From: Alicyclobacillus herbarius DSM 13609 | GTDB taxonomy: Bacteria; Bacillota; Bacilli; Alicyclobacillales; Alicyclobacillaceae | Length of the DNA stretch: 64,000 nt | Direction: 5' to 3' | NCBI RefSeq assembly: GCF_000430585.1 | Contig: NZ_AUMH01000016.1 | Coordinates: 29,584 to 93,583 of the forward strand | In this document: positions 33,961-42,725 of the stretch, piece after piece | Layout: each line of letters begins with the position of its first letter | Numbering within the stretch: the first letter of the stretch is position 1 | The notes under the pieces: model-generated | What the model was told of the DNA's origin: nothing | What the model saw: only the letters and a program-made list of their open reading frames with translations | The model's database searches: none | Translations under genes and position numbers: made by a program

Positions 33961-33986
33961 ATTGTCCCTCTTCTACGGAACGAGAA

Positions 33987-35405
33987 TCAAGTTTCTTTGT
34001 GGTATTGGACGCCCACACCGAGACTTTCGAGCAGTTCGAAATAGGTGGGGCAGGTTTTACTGACACACCCGGGATCGAGAATGCGGATGCCCGGGACGCG
34101 TGTGCCAATCAAGGACCAAGACATCGCGACACGGTGGTCATCATAGGAGTCCAGGGCGGCGGCATGGATGGGACCTGGAACAATGGTGAACCCGTCCTCT
34201 CGCTCCTGCGCCTGAATCCCGAGTCTCCCCAACGATTCGCAGACCGCTTGGATGCGATTGGATTCGTGGTGGCGGATGTGAGCCACCCCTCTCACCGTAA
34301 CCGGGGCATCGGCGAACACGGATACAGCGGCCAGGGTCAGCGCCTGGTCCGACATCTCTTTCATGTCAATCTCCATGCCACCCTTGAGTATGGCCGGACC
34401 TTGTACCTCAATGTATGTATCCCCTTCTTCAACGCGGCATCCCATCTGCGCCAGAACCTCTGGAAAACGTGCGTCCGGCTGTCGGGTGCAACGAGACAGG
34501 TTGGTCACGCGCACGCGGCCGCCGGTAATGGCCGCGAGCGCAAAGAAGTAACAGGCTGTGGACGCGTCGGCCTCCAATGGCAGCGATTGTCCCCGATAAT
34601 GGCCTGGCCAGACCCGAAAGCACCGGAAATCCTCATCGACCTCGACGGTTGCGCCAAATGACCTCATCAAGTCAATTGTAATCCAGACGTAGGCGTGCTG
34701 GACAATCTCGTCGGTGAGCATGATTTCTACCGGTCCATCAGCATATGGGGCTGCCAGGAGGAGTCCGCTCAGAAATTGACTGGACACCTTCCCGGAGATC
34801 TGCGTCCGGCCTCGCGACAAGCCTTTCCCGTGGACTTGAATCGGGAGTTGACCGGGCTGCTCCAAAAATTGGATGTCGGCTCCAAGCTGCCCCAAGGCAT
34901 CCAACAAGGGACGAAGCGGTCTTTGACTCAGTCGCGCACTGCCGCGCACGGTCCACTTTCCCTGATGCGCAGCAGCCAGGGCTCCAGGCAGGAAACGAGC
35001 ACTGGTGCCAGCCGCCCCGATGTACAGTTCCCCTTCATGCACCGGCCATGCTCCGGAACACCCGTCGATGTAGACCGTGTCGTCTTGGACTTGGCAAGAA
35101 ACTCCAAGGGTTTTCAGGCTTTCCATACACCAATAGGAGTCATCAGAGCGCAAGATGCCCCGAAGTTCTGAACGACCGTCAGCCATGGCCGCCATAATCA
35201 GCGCGCGATTGGTGAAACTTTTGCTGCCAGGGATGACGGCGTCCGCATTGACGGGGTGGGAGAGTGGAGATAGGGTCACAGAGGATACCTCCGACAGGGT
35301 CGACCAAGGCGACCGGGCCTCCAAATCGGCTCCGATCTCGCTCGGCCTGGACCCAGGTACCCCCGATCGCTGTGGGCTCTGATGAGTGCTGGACGAATCG
35401 GCCAT
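33987..35405 (-). CDS. aroA: 3-phosphoshikimate 1-carboxyvinyltransferase (EPSP synthase)
   Basis: Sixth enzyme of the shikimate pathway, joining PEP to shikimate-3-phosphate. The N-terminal motif PGSKSFTNRALIMAA and C-terminal YDDHRVAMS are intact. The PEP-site motif is GAAGTSARF rather than the GNAGTAxR of the common class, and there is a ~45-residue polar N-terminal extension before the barrel. Length is 472, longer than the usual ~430. ATG at 35405 follows AAAGGAGAA. It lies between the ZIP transporter and the two-component genes, all on one strand, rather than with other aro genes. Confidence 0.9.
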   Translation of the reverse strand: MADSSSTHQSPQRSGVPGSRPSEIGADLEARSPWSTLSEVSSVTLSPLSHPVNADAVIPGSKSFTNRALIMAAMADGRSELRGILRSDDSYWCMESLKTLGVSCQVQDDTVYIDGCSGAWPVHEGELYIGAAGTSARFLPGALAAAHQGKWTVRGSARLSQRPLRPLLDALGQLGADIQFLEQPGQLPIQVHGKGLSRGRTQISGKVSSQFLSGLLLAAPYADGPVEIMLTDEIVQHAYVWITIDLMRSFGATVEVDEDFRCFRVWPGHYRGQSLPLEADASTACYFFALAAITGGRVRVTNLSRCTRQPDARFPEVLAQMGCRVEEGDTYIEVQGPAILKGGMEIDMKEMSDQALTLAAVSVFADAPVTVRGVAHIRHHESNRIQAVCESLGRLGIQAQEREDGFTIVPGPIHAAALDSYDDHRVAMSWSLIGTRVPGIRILDPGCVSKTCPTYFELLESLGVGVQYHKET

Positions 35406-35498
35406 GAATGCTGTGTTCTCCTTTCATCAAAAGGGTGCGTCTGATTTCTCCGCGCTTTCTCAGCAAGCAGGGCTTTTCTCCATTGTATCTTATGTATC

Positions 35499-36302
35499 TT
35501 AGTCTCTCCATGCCGTCAGCAGCGAGATCACCAGGGCACCGAGGAGGAAAGATAGGACCACGGGTTTGGACCAAAACGAACGCATGGCGGGCAACAGCTC
35601 CGAAAAGGCGATGTATAGGAGCGCTCCGGCCAGCACCGCCATGACCCAGTCCAGAGTCGACGCCATCAGGGACAGCACGTGGACCCCAATCATGGCCCCG
35701 AGGAAGCAGGTTACACCGGGTACGGTCAGCATGGCGAACAGATGGCGTCGAGTTTGCAACAAGGTTGGGAATCCGGTCAGAAGAGCCACCGCCCAGAGCG
35801 CGCCTTCCGGAAGTTTATGCAATACCATCCCTATGACGAATACCCAGTCGCCGGCTTCGTTTGCGCTCACGTCTGCTGCCAGGGCTCCGCCCTCAATCAG
35901 GTTGTGCAGAGCCAAGGACAGGAGAATGACCAAACTGCTGGCGGGGCTGAGAAAGCGTGCGGAATCCGCTTGAGCGAACGGATCGTCAAATACCTGCTCG
36001 GTTTGGGTAGCCGTATCGAGTTGTTCAAAGCGTCGATCGATGACATAGGTGAGGAACCATAGACAGACAGTACCCCCCAACATGGCAAAGGGGATGCCCG
36101 TATGAGCCGCCGCCAAGGCGTCCGGCAAGAAATCCACCAAGACCATAGCCGTGAAAACGCCCGCCCCAAAGCCGAACACGGCAAGGAGGCGAGTGTTGGA
36201 GAGACTGAACTCGCGCGGCGGGCGAAAGATAACCCATCCTGCTCCTGCGACACTCGCCAAGGCACAGAGGACGGCTGCGACCCACGCAATCCACTGCGGC
36301 AT
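35499..36302 (-). CDS. ZIP-family metal transporter
   Basis: Divalent metal transporter of 267 residues with about eight helices. The metal-binding helices are LALHNLIEGGALAADV (helix 4) and MVLHKLPEGALWAV (helix 5), the conserved HNxxEG and HKxPEG motifs. The loop between helices 3 and 4 is acidic rather than the His-rich loop of some members. Zinc is the usual substrate of bacterial ZIPs. ATG at 36302 follows a GAGGTG, which overlaps the end of the small gene upstream. Confidence 0.9.
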   Translation of the reverse strand: MPQWIAWVAAVLCALASVAGAGWVIFRPPREFSLSNTRLLAVFGFGAGVFTAMVLVDFLPDALAAAHTGIPFAMLGGTVCLWFLTYVIDRRFEQLDTATQTEQVFDDPFAQADSARFLSPASSLVILLSLALHNLIEGGALAADVSANEAGDWVFVIGMVLHKLPEGALWAVALLTGFPTLLQTRRHLFAMLTVPGVTCFLGAMIGVHVLSLMASTLDWVMAVLAGALLYIAFSELLPAMRSFWSKPVVLSFLLGALVISLLTAWRD

Positions 36303-36308
36303 GCGGCA

Positions 36309-36461
36309 TCACCTCGGCCAACGGGGCGGACGGACCACGGGGACTGGTCTCTGGATACGACCGAGAAGCGGCCGCGGCACGATAACCGGTCCAATGGGCC
36401 GTTGGATGACGCCGTGCGGCAGACCACAAAACGTGAGGATGATGTCTTCGGCCACGTTCAC
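36309..36461 (-). CDS. Small Pro/Arg-rich protein upstream of the ZIP gene
   Basis: A 50-residue frame with an excellent ribosome site (GGGGGAAGGAGGG) before the GTG at 36461. It starts VNVAEDIILTFCGLPHGVIQ and continues with repeated R-P and V-P steps to end VRPPRWPR. Nine prolines and seven arginines make it disordered or cell-envelope-like. The stop lies six bases before the ZIP start, so the two are probably coupled. Family not recognised; it resembles small inner-spore or coat-type proteins only in composition. Confidence 0.6.
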   Translation of the reverse strand: MNVAEDIILTFCGLPHGVIQRPIGPVIVPRPLLGRIQRPVPVVRPPRWPR

Positions 36462-36528
36462 TGATCCCTCCTTCCCCCATTCCATGTTTCAGCGCGGGAA
36501 ATGGTTCAAGACAGGTGTCGTTTGTACG

Positions 36529-36559
36529 TAAAAAAGCACCGGCCTGGAGGCAGGTGCTT
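36529..36559 (-). terminator. Terminator of the asnS-dnaD operon
   Basis: On the minus strand AAGCACC pairs with GGTGCTT, with an inner GCC/GGC, followed by a run of six T. It lies ~45 bases after the dnaD stop. Confidence 0.85.
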
Positions 36560-36604
36560 GAGAGGTATAATCCGAAAATCCGAATGGGGGTTAGAACAAT
36601 CTCT

Positions 36605-37354
36605 TTATGCGTCCGGAAACAACTGATAAAACGCTTCGTACCGCTCGTCGCGTGCCCCGTTTAAATTTGGACTGCGCTTGCGACTGCTGGCGCGAGACTT
36701 CGTCGCGGCTATTTGCTGACGGCTCTGCTGCCGTTCGCGATAGCTTTCACGGTATCTTTCCAATTCTTGCCTAGTACGGATGCGATGGCGCTGCCATTCG
36801 AAGAGCACGCGATCGATGTATTTAAAACTGAACTTATTGGCGAGGACCGCCTCGCGCAGCGCTTCGACGACCATCCACTCGGGGTGCCCGTCTTGACTCA
36901 GCCACTGGCGAATCTGTTCATATTCCAGGCCGGATAACGGGCGTCCAAACTCCTCTTCAAACAATTGAAATGGGTCTTTCGAGACGGTGGACGCCTCATA
37001 CGAGGAAGTGGGTTTTCCGCGCAGTTGTTGCCACAGTGGACTGAGGTCGAAGTAGTTGGTCCTTGTCCCATCGGTCTCCAGGCGTTCCCCGATGGACAAA
37101 AGCCCGCGCGAAACCAGGCGGCCAATCGCATCGCCCGCCTCACGTGGGCTGAGCCCAGACCGATTGGCCAGCTCCTGCGGGGTTAAAAAACTTTCCTCCT
37201 GGGTCTGAACACTCGTTATCACCTGAACGAGCACGACGAATTCTGCCGGCGAGAGACCCAGAGCACTGCAGCCCTGAATCAGGTCTACTGGCAGAACCAC
37301 GAACGGGTGCGCCAGGAAATCGGCATTATCGACTGTGCGAACAGGCGGCATCAT
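36605..37354 (-). CDS. dnaD: DnaD-family replication initiation (primosome) protein
   Basis: Primosomal protein of 249 residues. The N-terminal winged-helix domain (DLIQGCSALGLSPAEFVVLV and LTPQELANRSGLSPREAGDA) is followed by the C-terminal DnaB_2 domain with FEEEFGRPLSGLEYEQIRQW, EALREAVLANKFSFKYIDRV and a basic tail. In Bacillus it loads DnaB/DnaI during initiation and restart. ATG at 37354 follows AAGAAGGT; a longer frame to 37573 would overlap asnS. It is the second gene of the asnS-dnaD operon, the Bacillus order. Confidence 0.9.
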   Translation of the reverse strand: MMPPVRTVDNADFLAHPFVVLPVDLIQGCSALGLSPAEFVVLVQVITSVQTQEESFLTPQELANRSGLSPREAGDAIGRLVSRGLLSIGERLETDGTRTNYFDLSPLWQQLRGKPTSSYEASTVSKDPFQLFEEEFGRPLSGLEYEQIRQWLSQDGHPEWMVVEALREAVLANKFSFKYIDRVLFEWQRHRIRTRQELERYRESYRERQQSRQQIAATKSRASSRKRSPNLNGARDERYEAFYQLFPDA

Positions 37355-37391
37355 TAGGCATACCTTCTTTGCCGGAATTTCTTTGCCGGAA

Positions 37392-38687
37392 TTATGGATA
37401 CAACCGATACAACAGCCGGGGGAACGGAATGGCCTCTCGGACGTGTTCCAATCCACAAATCCAAGCGATGGTTCGTTCCAGACCGAGACCAAACCCCGCG
37501 TGCGGGACCGATCCAAACCGACGCAAGTCCAGGTACCAACCGTACCCGTCCATCGGCAGGTTGTGTTCTTCAAACCGCTGCTTCAACAGATCGTAATCAT
37601 CAATACGTTGGCTTCCGCCGACAATTTCTCCATACCCTTCCGGTGCCAAGAGGTCATCGCACAATACGACTTCTGGTCGATCCGGATCTGGCTGCATGTA
37701 AAACGCTTTGACCTGGGTCGGATAGCGCTCGATGAATACGGGACGGTCATACTGAGACGCCAACGCGGTCTCATGTGGGGCGCCAAAGTCGTCACCCCAT
37801 TGGATGTCGTGCCCCTGTTCCTGCAACCAGCGAATGGCCTCATCGTATGTAAGCCTTGGAAACGGCGGCCGGACATTCGCCAGTTTGATGCAGTCCCGTC
37901 CCAGGACCTGAAGTTCGGCCTGGCAGTGGTCGAGGACATGGGCCACGATGTACGAAACCAGTTGTTCCTGAAGGGCCATGTTGTCCTCGTGAGTGGCATA
38001 CGCTACTTCCGGCTCGACCATCCAGAACTCAATCAGGTGACGCCGCGTCTTGGACTTTTCCGCTCGGAAGGTCGGACCCATCGAATACACACGCCCTAAT
38101 GCCATGGCAGCCGCTTCGCAGTACATCTGACCACTTTGCGTCAGATAGGCTTCTTCCTCAAAGTACCGCGTTTGAAACAATTCCGTGGTATCCTCGCACG
38201 AGGATGGTGTTAAAATAGGCGGATCGATGCGCGTGAAGTCGTGGTTGTCCAAGAATTCACTGATGGCTCGCTGCACCTCGGCACGGACTTTCAAAATGGC
38301 GCGCTGGCGTGGCGTGCGGATCCATAGATGACGATGGTCCAGCAAAAAGTCCACGCCATGCTCCTTGAGGGTTATCGGGTAATCGACCGATTCGTGAACG
38401 AGCTGTACATCGGTCACCGATAGTTCATACCCTGTCTGGCTCCGCTCGTCGCGGCGGACGATGCCCGTTACCTTTACAGATGATTCCTGAGTCAGGCGCT
38501 TGCACCGTTCGAACAGTTCATCGCCGACCTCGCTTCGGACCGCGACACACTGAATGAAGCCTGTCCCATCTCGAACCTGCAAAAACAAGATTTTGCCGCT
38601 GCTTCGTTTATTGTACAACCACCCGTTTAGGGTGACGGCTTGACCAACAAAATCACCGACGTGCTGAATCGTAGTTCGATTGCTCAC
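37392..38687 (-). CDS. asnS: Asparaginyl-tRNA synthetase
   Basis: Class IIb aminoacyl-tRNA synthetase, 431 residues. The OB-fold anticodon domain occupies the first ~110 residues ([17 protein letters not shown]); motif 2 is [16 protein letters not shown] and motif 3 [16 protein letters not shown]. The GTG at 38687 follows GGGGGGA and starts the expected [11 protein letters not shown]. dnaD follows 37 bases later. An extended -10 promoter lies about 45 bases upstream. Confidence 0.94.
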   Translation of the reverse strand: MSNRTTIQHVGDFVGQAVTLNGWLYNKRSSGKILFLQVRDGTGFIQCVAVRSEVGDELFERCKRLTQESSVKVTGIVRRDERSQTGYELSVTDVQLVHESVDYPITLKEHGVDFLLDHRHLWIRTPRQRAILKVRAEVQRAISEFLDNHDFTRIDPPILTPSSCEDTTELFQTRYFEEEAYLTQSGQMYCEAAAMALGRVYSMGPTFRAEKSKTRRHLIEFWMVEPEVAYATHEDNMALQEQLVSYIVAHVLDHCQAELQVLGRDCIKLANVRPPFPRLTYDEAIRWLQEQGHDIQWGDDFGAPHETALASQYDRPVFIERYPTQVKAFYMQPDPDRPEVVLCDDLLAPEGYGEIVGGSQRIDDYDLLKQRFEEHNLPMDGYGWYLDLRRFGSVPHAGFGLGLERTIAWICGLEHVREAIPFPRLLYRLYP

Positions 38688-38730
38688 TGGAGTCCCCCCG
38701 GTCGCTCTTTCTGCCAGCAAAGATAACTTG

Positions 38731-38739
38731 ATTATAGCA
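38731..38739 (-). promoter_or_regulatory. Extended -10 promoter of asnS
   Basis: TGCTATAAT on the minus strand, the TGnTATAAT form, without a good -35 hexamer. It lies 44 bases before the asnS start. Confidence 0.5.
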
Positions 38740-38926
38740 GAAACGAATCAGGCCGAGGGGACCGGAGGTCGACTTGATTCGGCCTTATAAGACAAATGAA
38801 GCCCGGCCCCCACAGGGAGAGCCAGACTTGTGTATGGCTTCGATTTTCCGTTCCTCAAACTTCGTAGGTGTGGTATGAACTGATGTGTCGATGCAGGATC
38901 TAACCGGGATCGATTGGTTCTCCTTA

Positions 38927-40471
38927 TCAAACTCCAAGCGTGGCGCCCTGGCCAAGCACCTCGGGTGCTCGGAAGACCGCAGCCTCCTGCGGCGCGGGCA
39001 ACGCCTTTTGCACGCTGCGCAGCCACCGGCGGAATTCGTCTCCGCCAATGCTCTCCACATCGACAATATGAAACGCGAATCGGGCGATGTCGGCCTTAAA
39101 CGGAGCCAACAGGTCTCGCGTAACGCGTTCTTGTTCAGCCAAAATGTGCCGCACCTCGGTATCCAGCACAGACTCCGGCAGGTGTTCTTCGTCGACAATC
39201 CCGATGCGGGACAGGCCGCATTTTACCATCGTTCGGGCCAACTGGGAGGCCTGCACAAAGTCATTCTGCGCTCCCGTGCTCCGGTCTCCGTAATGCAGCT
39301 CTTCCGCTAAGCAGCCGGCCAAAGCCACATTGATTTGCTGCAGGAGGTGATCCTGGGTATACAGATACCGGTCGTGTTCTGGGATTTGGCGGACAAAGCC
39401 CAAGGCATTGCCGCGCGGTGCGATGGTAATGTGTGACACAGTGCCCGGACGCATCAATTCGCTGATAATCGCATGCCCCAACTCGTGCACCGCCACGCGG
39501 CGCAGCTCGTCCTCCGTGGGCTTGCGTCCAGTCTTCTCCCCCATCAATACCTTGTCCACTGCATCCCGGAACATTTCTTGGGTGATCTCCGACTTCCCTT
39601 GACGGAGCGCAATGATCGCCGCCTCATTGACCAAAGATTCCAACTGGGCGCCGGAGAAACCAAACGTCTCCCGCGCGATGTGCTCTAGGTCGACGTCCCC
39701 TGCGAGCGGCTTGCCCTTCGTCTGAATCCGTAAGATATGCAGCCGTCCTTCCTTATCCGGGAGATCGACCTTGATTTGTCGGTCAAATCGCCCCGGACGA
39801 AGCAAGGCCGGATCGAGAATATCGGGTCGGTTTGTCGCCGCAATTAACAACACCAGCGGGGATTGCGTCGTCGACATCCCATCCATTTCCGTGAGCAGCT
39901 GATTCAACGTCTGGTCGTATTCCTGATGGCTGTATTGTCCTCGTCGGCCACCAAGGACATCAATTTCGTCGATGAAGATGATGGCGCTGTCCTTGTTTTC
40001 CTTCTTGGCCATGGTTCGGGCCCTGCGGAACAGTTCGCGCACACGCTGGGCACCCACCCCCACGTACATCTCGACAAACTCAGACCCAGATGCGGACAAA
40101 AAGACCGAATCGGTGTACGTGGCAGCCGCTTTGGCCATCAGCGTCTTACCGGTCCCCGGCGGGCCCGTGAGCAAAATGCCTTTGAGGGGGCGAATTCCAA
40201 GCGATTTGATGCGATCCCGATGGCGCAAAAAATCCAAGGCTTCCATAAGCTCCCGCTTGGCGTGTTCCTGGCCGCCAACATCCGCGAACGTCACCTGGTG
40301 CTTGACCGGCGCTTCCCGCACGCTGGCCAAAGGGTTTCCGCGACGCTCCAACATCATCCAAAGAAAAACTCCCATCCCAACTAAAAAAACGAGGGGGAGA
40401 ACATTGATTCGAAGGTAGAGCAGGAATAGCGTGATTGCGATTCCAACGCCAATGAGCCATTCTTTGATCAC
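38927..40471 (-). CDS. Compact FtsH-like AAA+ membrane metalloprotease
   Basis: AAA+ protease of 514 residues. Two membrane helices occupy residues ~1-40 with almost no external loop, unlike FtsH (~100 residues). Walker A is GPPGTGKT (103-110), Walker B IIFIDEID, the second region of homology ATNRPDILDPALLRPGRFDR, and the zinc motif HELGH (329-333, HEAGH in most FtsH); the third ligand region is YGDRSTGAQND. It lacks the usual long C-terminal tail. It lies next to tseB and surE, so it is probably a second, specialised FtsH paralogue rather than the housekeeping one. Confidence 0.85.
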   Translation of the reverse strand: MIKEWLIGVGIAITLFLLYLRINVLPLVFLVGMGVFLWMMLERRGNPLASVREAPVKHQVTFADVGGQEHAKRELMEALDFLRHRDRIKSLGIRPLKGILLTGPPGTGKTLMAKAAATYTDSVFLSASGSEFVEMYVGVGAQRVRELFRRARTMAKKENKDSAIIFIDEIDVLGGRRGQYSHQEYDQTLNQLLTEMDGMSTTQSPLVLLIAATNRPDILDPALLRPGRFDRQIKVDLPDKEGRLHILRIQTKGKPLAGDVDLEHIARETFGFSGAQLESLVNEAAIIALRQGKSEITQEMFRDAVDKVLMGEKTGRKPTEDELRRVAVHELGHAIISELMRPGTVSHITIAPRGNALGFVRQIPEHDRYLYTQDHLLQQINVALAGCLAEELHYGDRSTGAQNDFVQASQLARTMVKCGLSRIGIVDEEHLPESVLDTEVRHILAEQERVTRDLLAPFKADIARFAFHIVDVESIGGDEFRRWLRSVQKALPAPQEAAVFRAPEVLGQGATLGV

Positions 40472-40475
40472 GACA

Positions 40476-41036
40476 CTACCCCCCTTGATGCGATGTATAT
40501 TTAAAGACGTCGTACAAATGGTGAGACCCTTCGCTCATTTGCACATAGACGTAGCTTTTATCCATGGTGATGGTTGCACGAAAGCCGTCCTTCACAGCTT
40601 GTTTCTCCACGGAGGCTATCATCTCCGTGTAATTCCCTTTCGCAATCCCTTCCAAAAGAGCCGGTGTAAGTTTCTGATATTCTTTTGTCAATTGAGTGTC
40701 GCGCGTATCTTGAATCGATATATCGACGTTGCTTCCAAGCGACTGGGAAACCTGGTTATAGATCTTCTGATAGGTTGTTTCCAGGTCGTCCACATTCCCC
40801 AACTGAATGCGCACCGTTGTGGGTTGACCCCCTTCCACCACAGCCGAACGCACGCCGGCTATGCTGGAGAGGTGTGTCTCCAAAGGTCCAATCATGTTGA
40901 AATGAAGATACGCCTGCCAACCCCCAAAGAGGATGGCGAGTGTGATTACGGCGATAAGAATGATTGGCACGAGGCGAACTCGCGACACCAACCTCGCCCC
41001 TTTCCGAGACACCGGCTCAGTCTCTTGCGGAGACAT
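40476..41036 (-). CDS. Single-span membrane protein of unknown function
   Basis: A 186-residue protein: a basic cytoplasmic N-terminus, one helix (VPIILIAVITLAILFGGW) and a ~140-residue external domain with alternating beta and alpha segments. No enzyme motif is visible. The ATG at 41036 has no good ribosome site; GTG at 40988 (after AAAGGGGCGAGG) may be the real start. The stop is four bases before the FtsH-like gene, so the two are coupled and this protein may be a partner or adaptor of the protease. Family not recognised. Confidence 0.65.
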   Translation of the reverse strand: MSPQETEPVSRKGARLVSRVRLVPIILIAVITLAILFGGWQAYLHFNMIGPLETHLSSIAGVRSAVVEGGQPTTVRIQLGNVDDLETTYQKIYNQVSQSLGSNVDISIQDTRDTQLTKEYQKLTPALLEGIAKGNYTEMIASVEKQAVKDGFRATITMDKSYVYVQMSEGSHHLYDVFKYTSHQGG

Positions 41037-41087
41037 AAGGATGGTCAGACTGGCCGATACATGCTAAGTATATCACGCACAAACACA

Positions 41088-41597
41088 TTATGTTGACAAC
41101 ACATATTGCCATAAACGCTTCCCGCTGACGGCGTCGTAGTAGACGTACTCCGATTTACCGCCGTGGTACCCGTATACCTCCCAGACAATCTGGTCTTGCT
41201 TCGGCTTGGTGGATAAGCGGTTGCTCGCCGGAACGCAACCCAGTTCGACATCGACGGTCTCAATTCTCGCAGCACGAGCAAGCTGTTCAACTTTTTGTTT
41301 GGGAATCACCTTTGATGCTGGAATGGAATATGCGTGAAGAGGGTTCTCTGTCACAAAGGTATACCATTTCCTGCCAAACATGTCATCCCCATAAAACACT
41401 TCTTGCACGTTGCCGCCGGTGAACACGATGTGTCCCGAAATCTTTTCCAATGGGGAGTGGTTCAATGCATACTCCGCAGCGGATGCCTCCGCCTGCCACT
41501 CGTTATCCACTTGATTCCAAAGCGCCAAGCCGGCACCCGCTGCGGCCATGGCCACAATAAGACACCCGGTGATGAGCCATATTTTCGCAGAGTTCAT
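41088..41597 (-). CDS. tseB: YpmB/TseB-like PepSY-domain membrane protein
   Basis: An N-terminal membrane anchor (IWLITGCLIVAMAAAGAGLA) and two PepSY-like repeats, ending in SEYVYYDAVSGKRLWQYVL, 169 residues in total. In B. subtilis YpmB, renamed TseB, works with penicillin-binding protein 2A in cell elongation. Its ATG lies four bases after the surE-ypmA stop. The B. subtilis order ypmA-ypmB is kept, because the upstream gene carries YpmA at its C-terminus. Confidence 0.8.
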   Translation of the reverse strand: MNSAKIWLITGCLIVAMAAAGAGLALWNQVDNEWQAEASAAEYALNHSPLEKISGHIVFTGGNVQEVFYGDDMFGRKWYTFVTENPLHAYSIPASKVIPKQKVEQLARAARIETVDVELGCVPASNRLSTKPKQDQIVWEVYGYHGGKSEYVYYDAVSGKRLWQYVLST

Positions 41598-41601
41598 ACG
41601 T

Positions 41602-42582
41602 TCACGCCCGATACATCGTCAGAATCATTTTATTCGAGTTCTGTTTGTCTAACGATAACCCGAAAATTACATCTTTTTCCTTTAAATTTCGATTCAAAAA
41701 ATCGACCAATTGATACAGGTCATCCGTTCTCGTGCAGGTATGCGTACCGATAATAACCCGTTCATGCGCTTTTGCTGCGGTTGCGCCGATAGGCGCTTGT
41801 GTTTCCACAGCAGGCGTGTCTTTAGGTTGTCTGAGATACAACTTTAGACTATCAACGATCTCGTGATTTGTAAAATGGTAGCGCAACGGGGTGATGCTGA
41901 TATGTCCACGGCGTACCGCCGCAACATCCGTCTCTTGTCCGCCGGGTTCTTCCAGCTCCTCCCCGGAATATCGATATCCAACCCGGGTACCAGACTTATC
42001 GACCTCGACAAAAGCATCCCGAAACCCGCGAACCCCCAGTTGGGTTACGGCCACATTCGTTTCCATATGAACGTCAGCGGGAAAGTTGACGCTCAGGAAG
42101 GTATCCGCTGGCCACGGGAAGTCCTCGAGATGCTGAATGAGTTGCAAAGCCTTCTGTGCGGCCTCAGAGAACGGAAACGGGGGGCCCTGTAAAGAAAAGG
42201 CAATGGCCGGGACACCTTGTACCGCTGCCTCTCCTGCTGCAGCAACCGTGCCGGAATATAGGACGTCCGTCGCCAGGTTCGGACCCTGGTTGATGCCGGA
42301 TACCACCAGATCAAACGGAGTATTCTGAGCGAGACGGCTGAGGGCCCACTTTACGCAGTCGACCGGGGTTCCGTGTACCGCGTAGGCAGACTTTATCCCG
42401 GATAGACCGAGCTCACGTGGCTCCACCCAAATCGTCCCGTGCAACGACATCCCATGACTGGAGGCGGATCGCTGCCCATCGGGAGCGACCACGGTGACCT
42501 CCCCCACGGTTGTCAGGATTTGGGCGATCGCGCGAATCCCTGGCGCCTCGATGCCATCGTCGTTGCAAACCAATATGCGCAT
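41602..42582 (-). CDS. surE: SurE 5'/3'-nucleotidase fused to a YpmA (DUF4264) domain
   Basis: A 326-residue fusion in one uninterrupted frame. Residues 1-250 are SurE, a metal-dependent nucleotidase/phosphatase, with ND-D8-D9-G, the serine loop SASSHGMS and VSGINQGPN (N98). Residues ~275-326 (THTCTRTDDLYQLVDFLN, DVIFGLSLDKQNSNKMILTM) match B. subtilis YpmA, a 56-residue DUF4264 protein that is normally encoded alone upstream of ypmB. A ~20-residue Ala/Pro linker joins the two. ATG follows GGAGAGGAG. YpmA's function is unknown; the fusion suggests a tie to nucleotide or stationary-phase metabolism. Confidence 0.88.
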   Translation of the reverse strand: MRILVCNDDGIEAPGIRAIAQILTTVGEVTVVAPDGQRSASSHGMSLHGTIWVEPRELGLSGIKSAYAVHGTPVDCVKWALSRLAQNTPFDLVVSGINQGPNLATDVLYSGTVAAAGEAAVQGVPAIAFSLQGPPFPFSEAAQKALQLIQHLEDFPWPADTFLSVNFPADVHMETNVAVTQLGVRGFRDAFVEVDKSGTRVGYRYSGEELEEPGGQETDVAAVRRGHISITPLRYHFTNHEIVDSLKLYLRQPKDTPAVETQAPIGATAAKAHERVIIGTHTCTRTDDLYQLVDFLNRNLKEKDVIFGLSLDKQNSNKMILTMYRA

Positions 42583-42696
42583 GCGTTGTCTCCTCTCCTG
42601 CCATCATTCTCGTCACATACGGCCGGACCCTCGCCCGTGCTATAAACACGCGTCAGAGCGCATGCACGCTCTTGCTACACCCGAGACTAAATGAAA

Positions 42697-42723
42697 CCTA
42701 CACTACGCGGGCGACCATGTAGG
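42697..42723 (-). terminator. Possible terminator after mtaD
   Basis: On the minus strand CCTACA pairs with TGTAGG, followed by TTTCATTT, three bases after the mtaD stop. The stem is short, so it is only a candidate. Confidence 0.4.
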
Positions 42724-42725
42724 CC

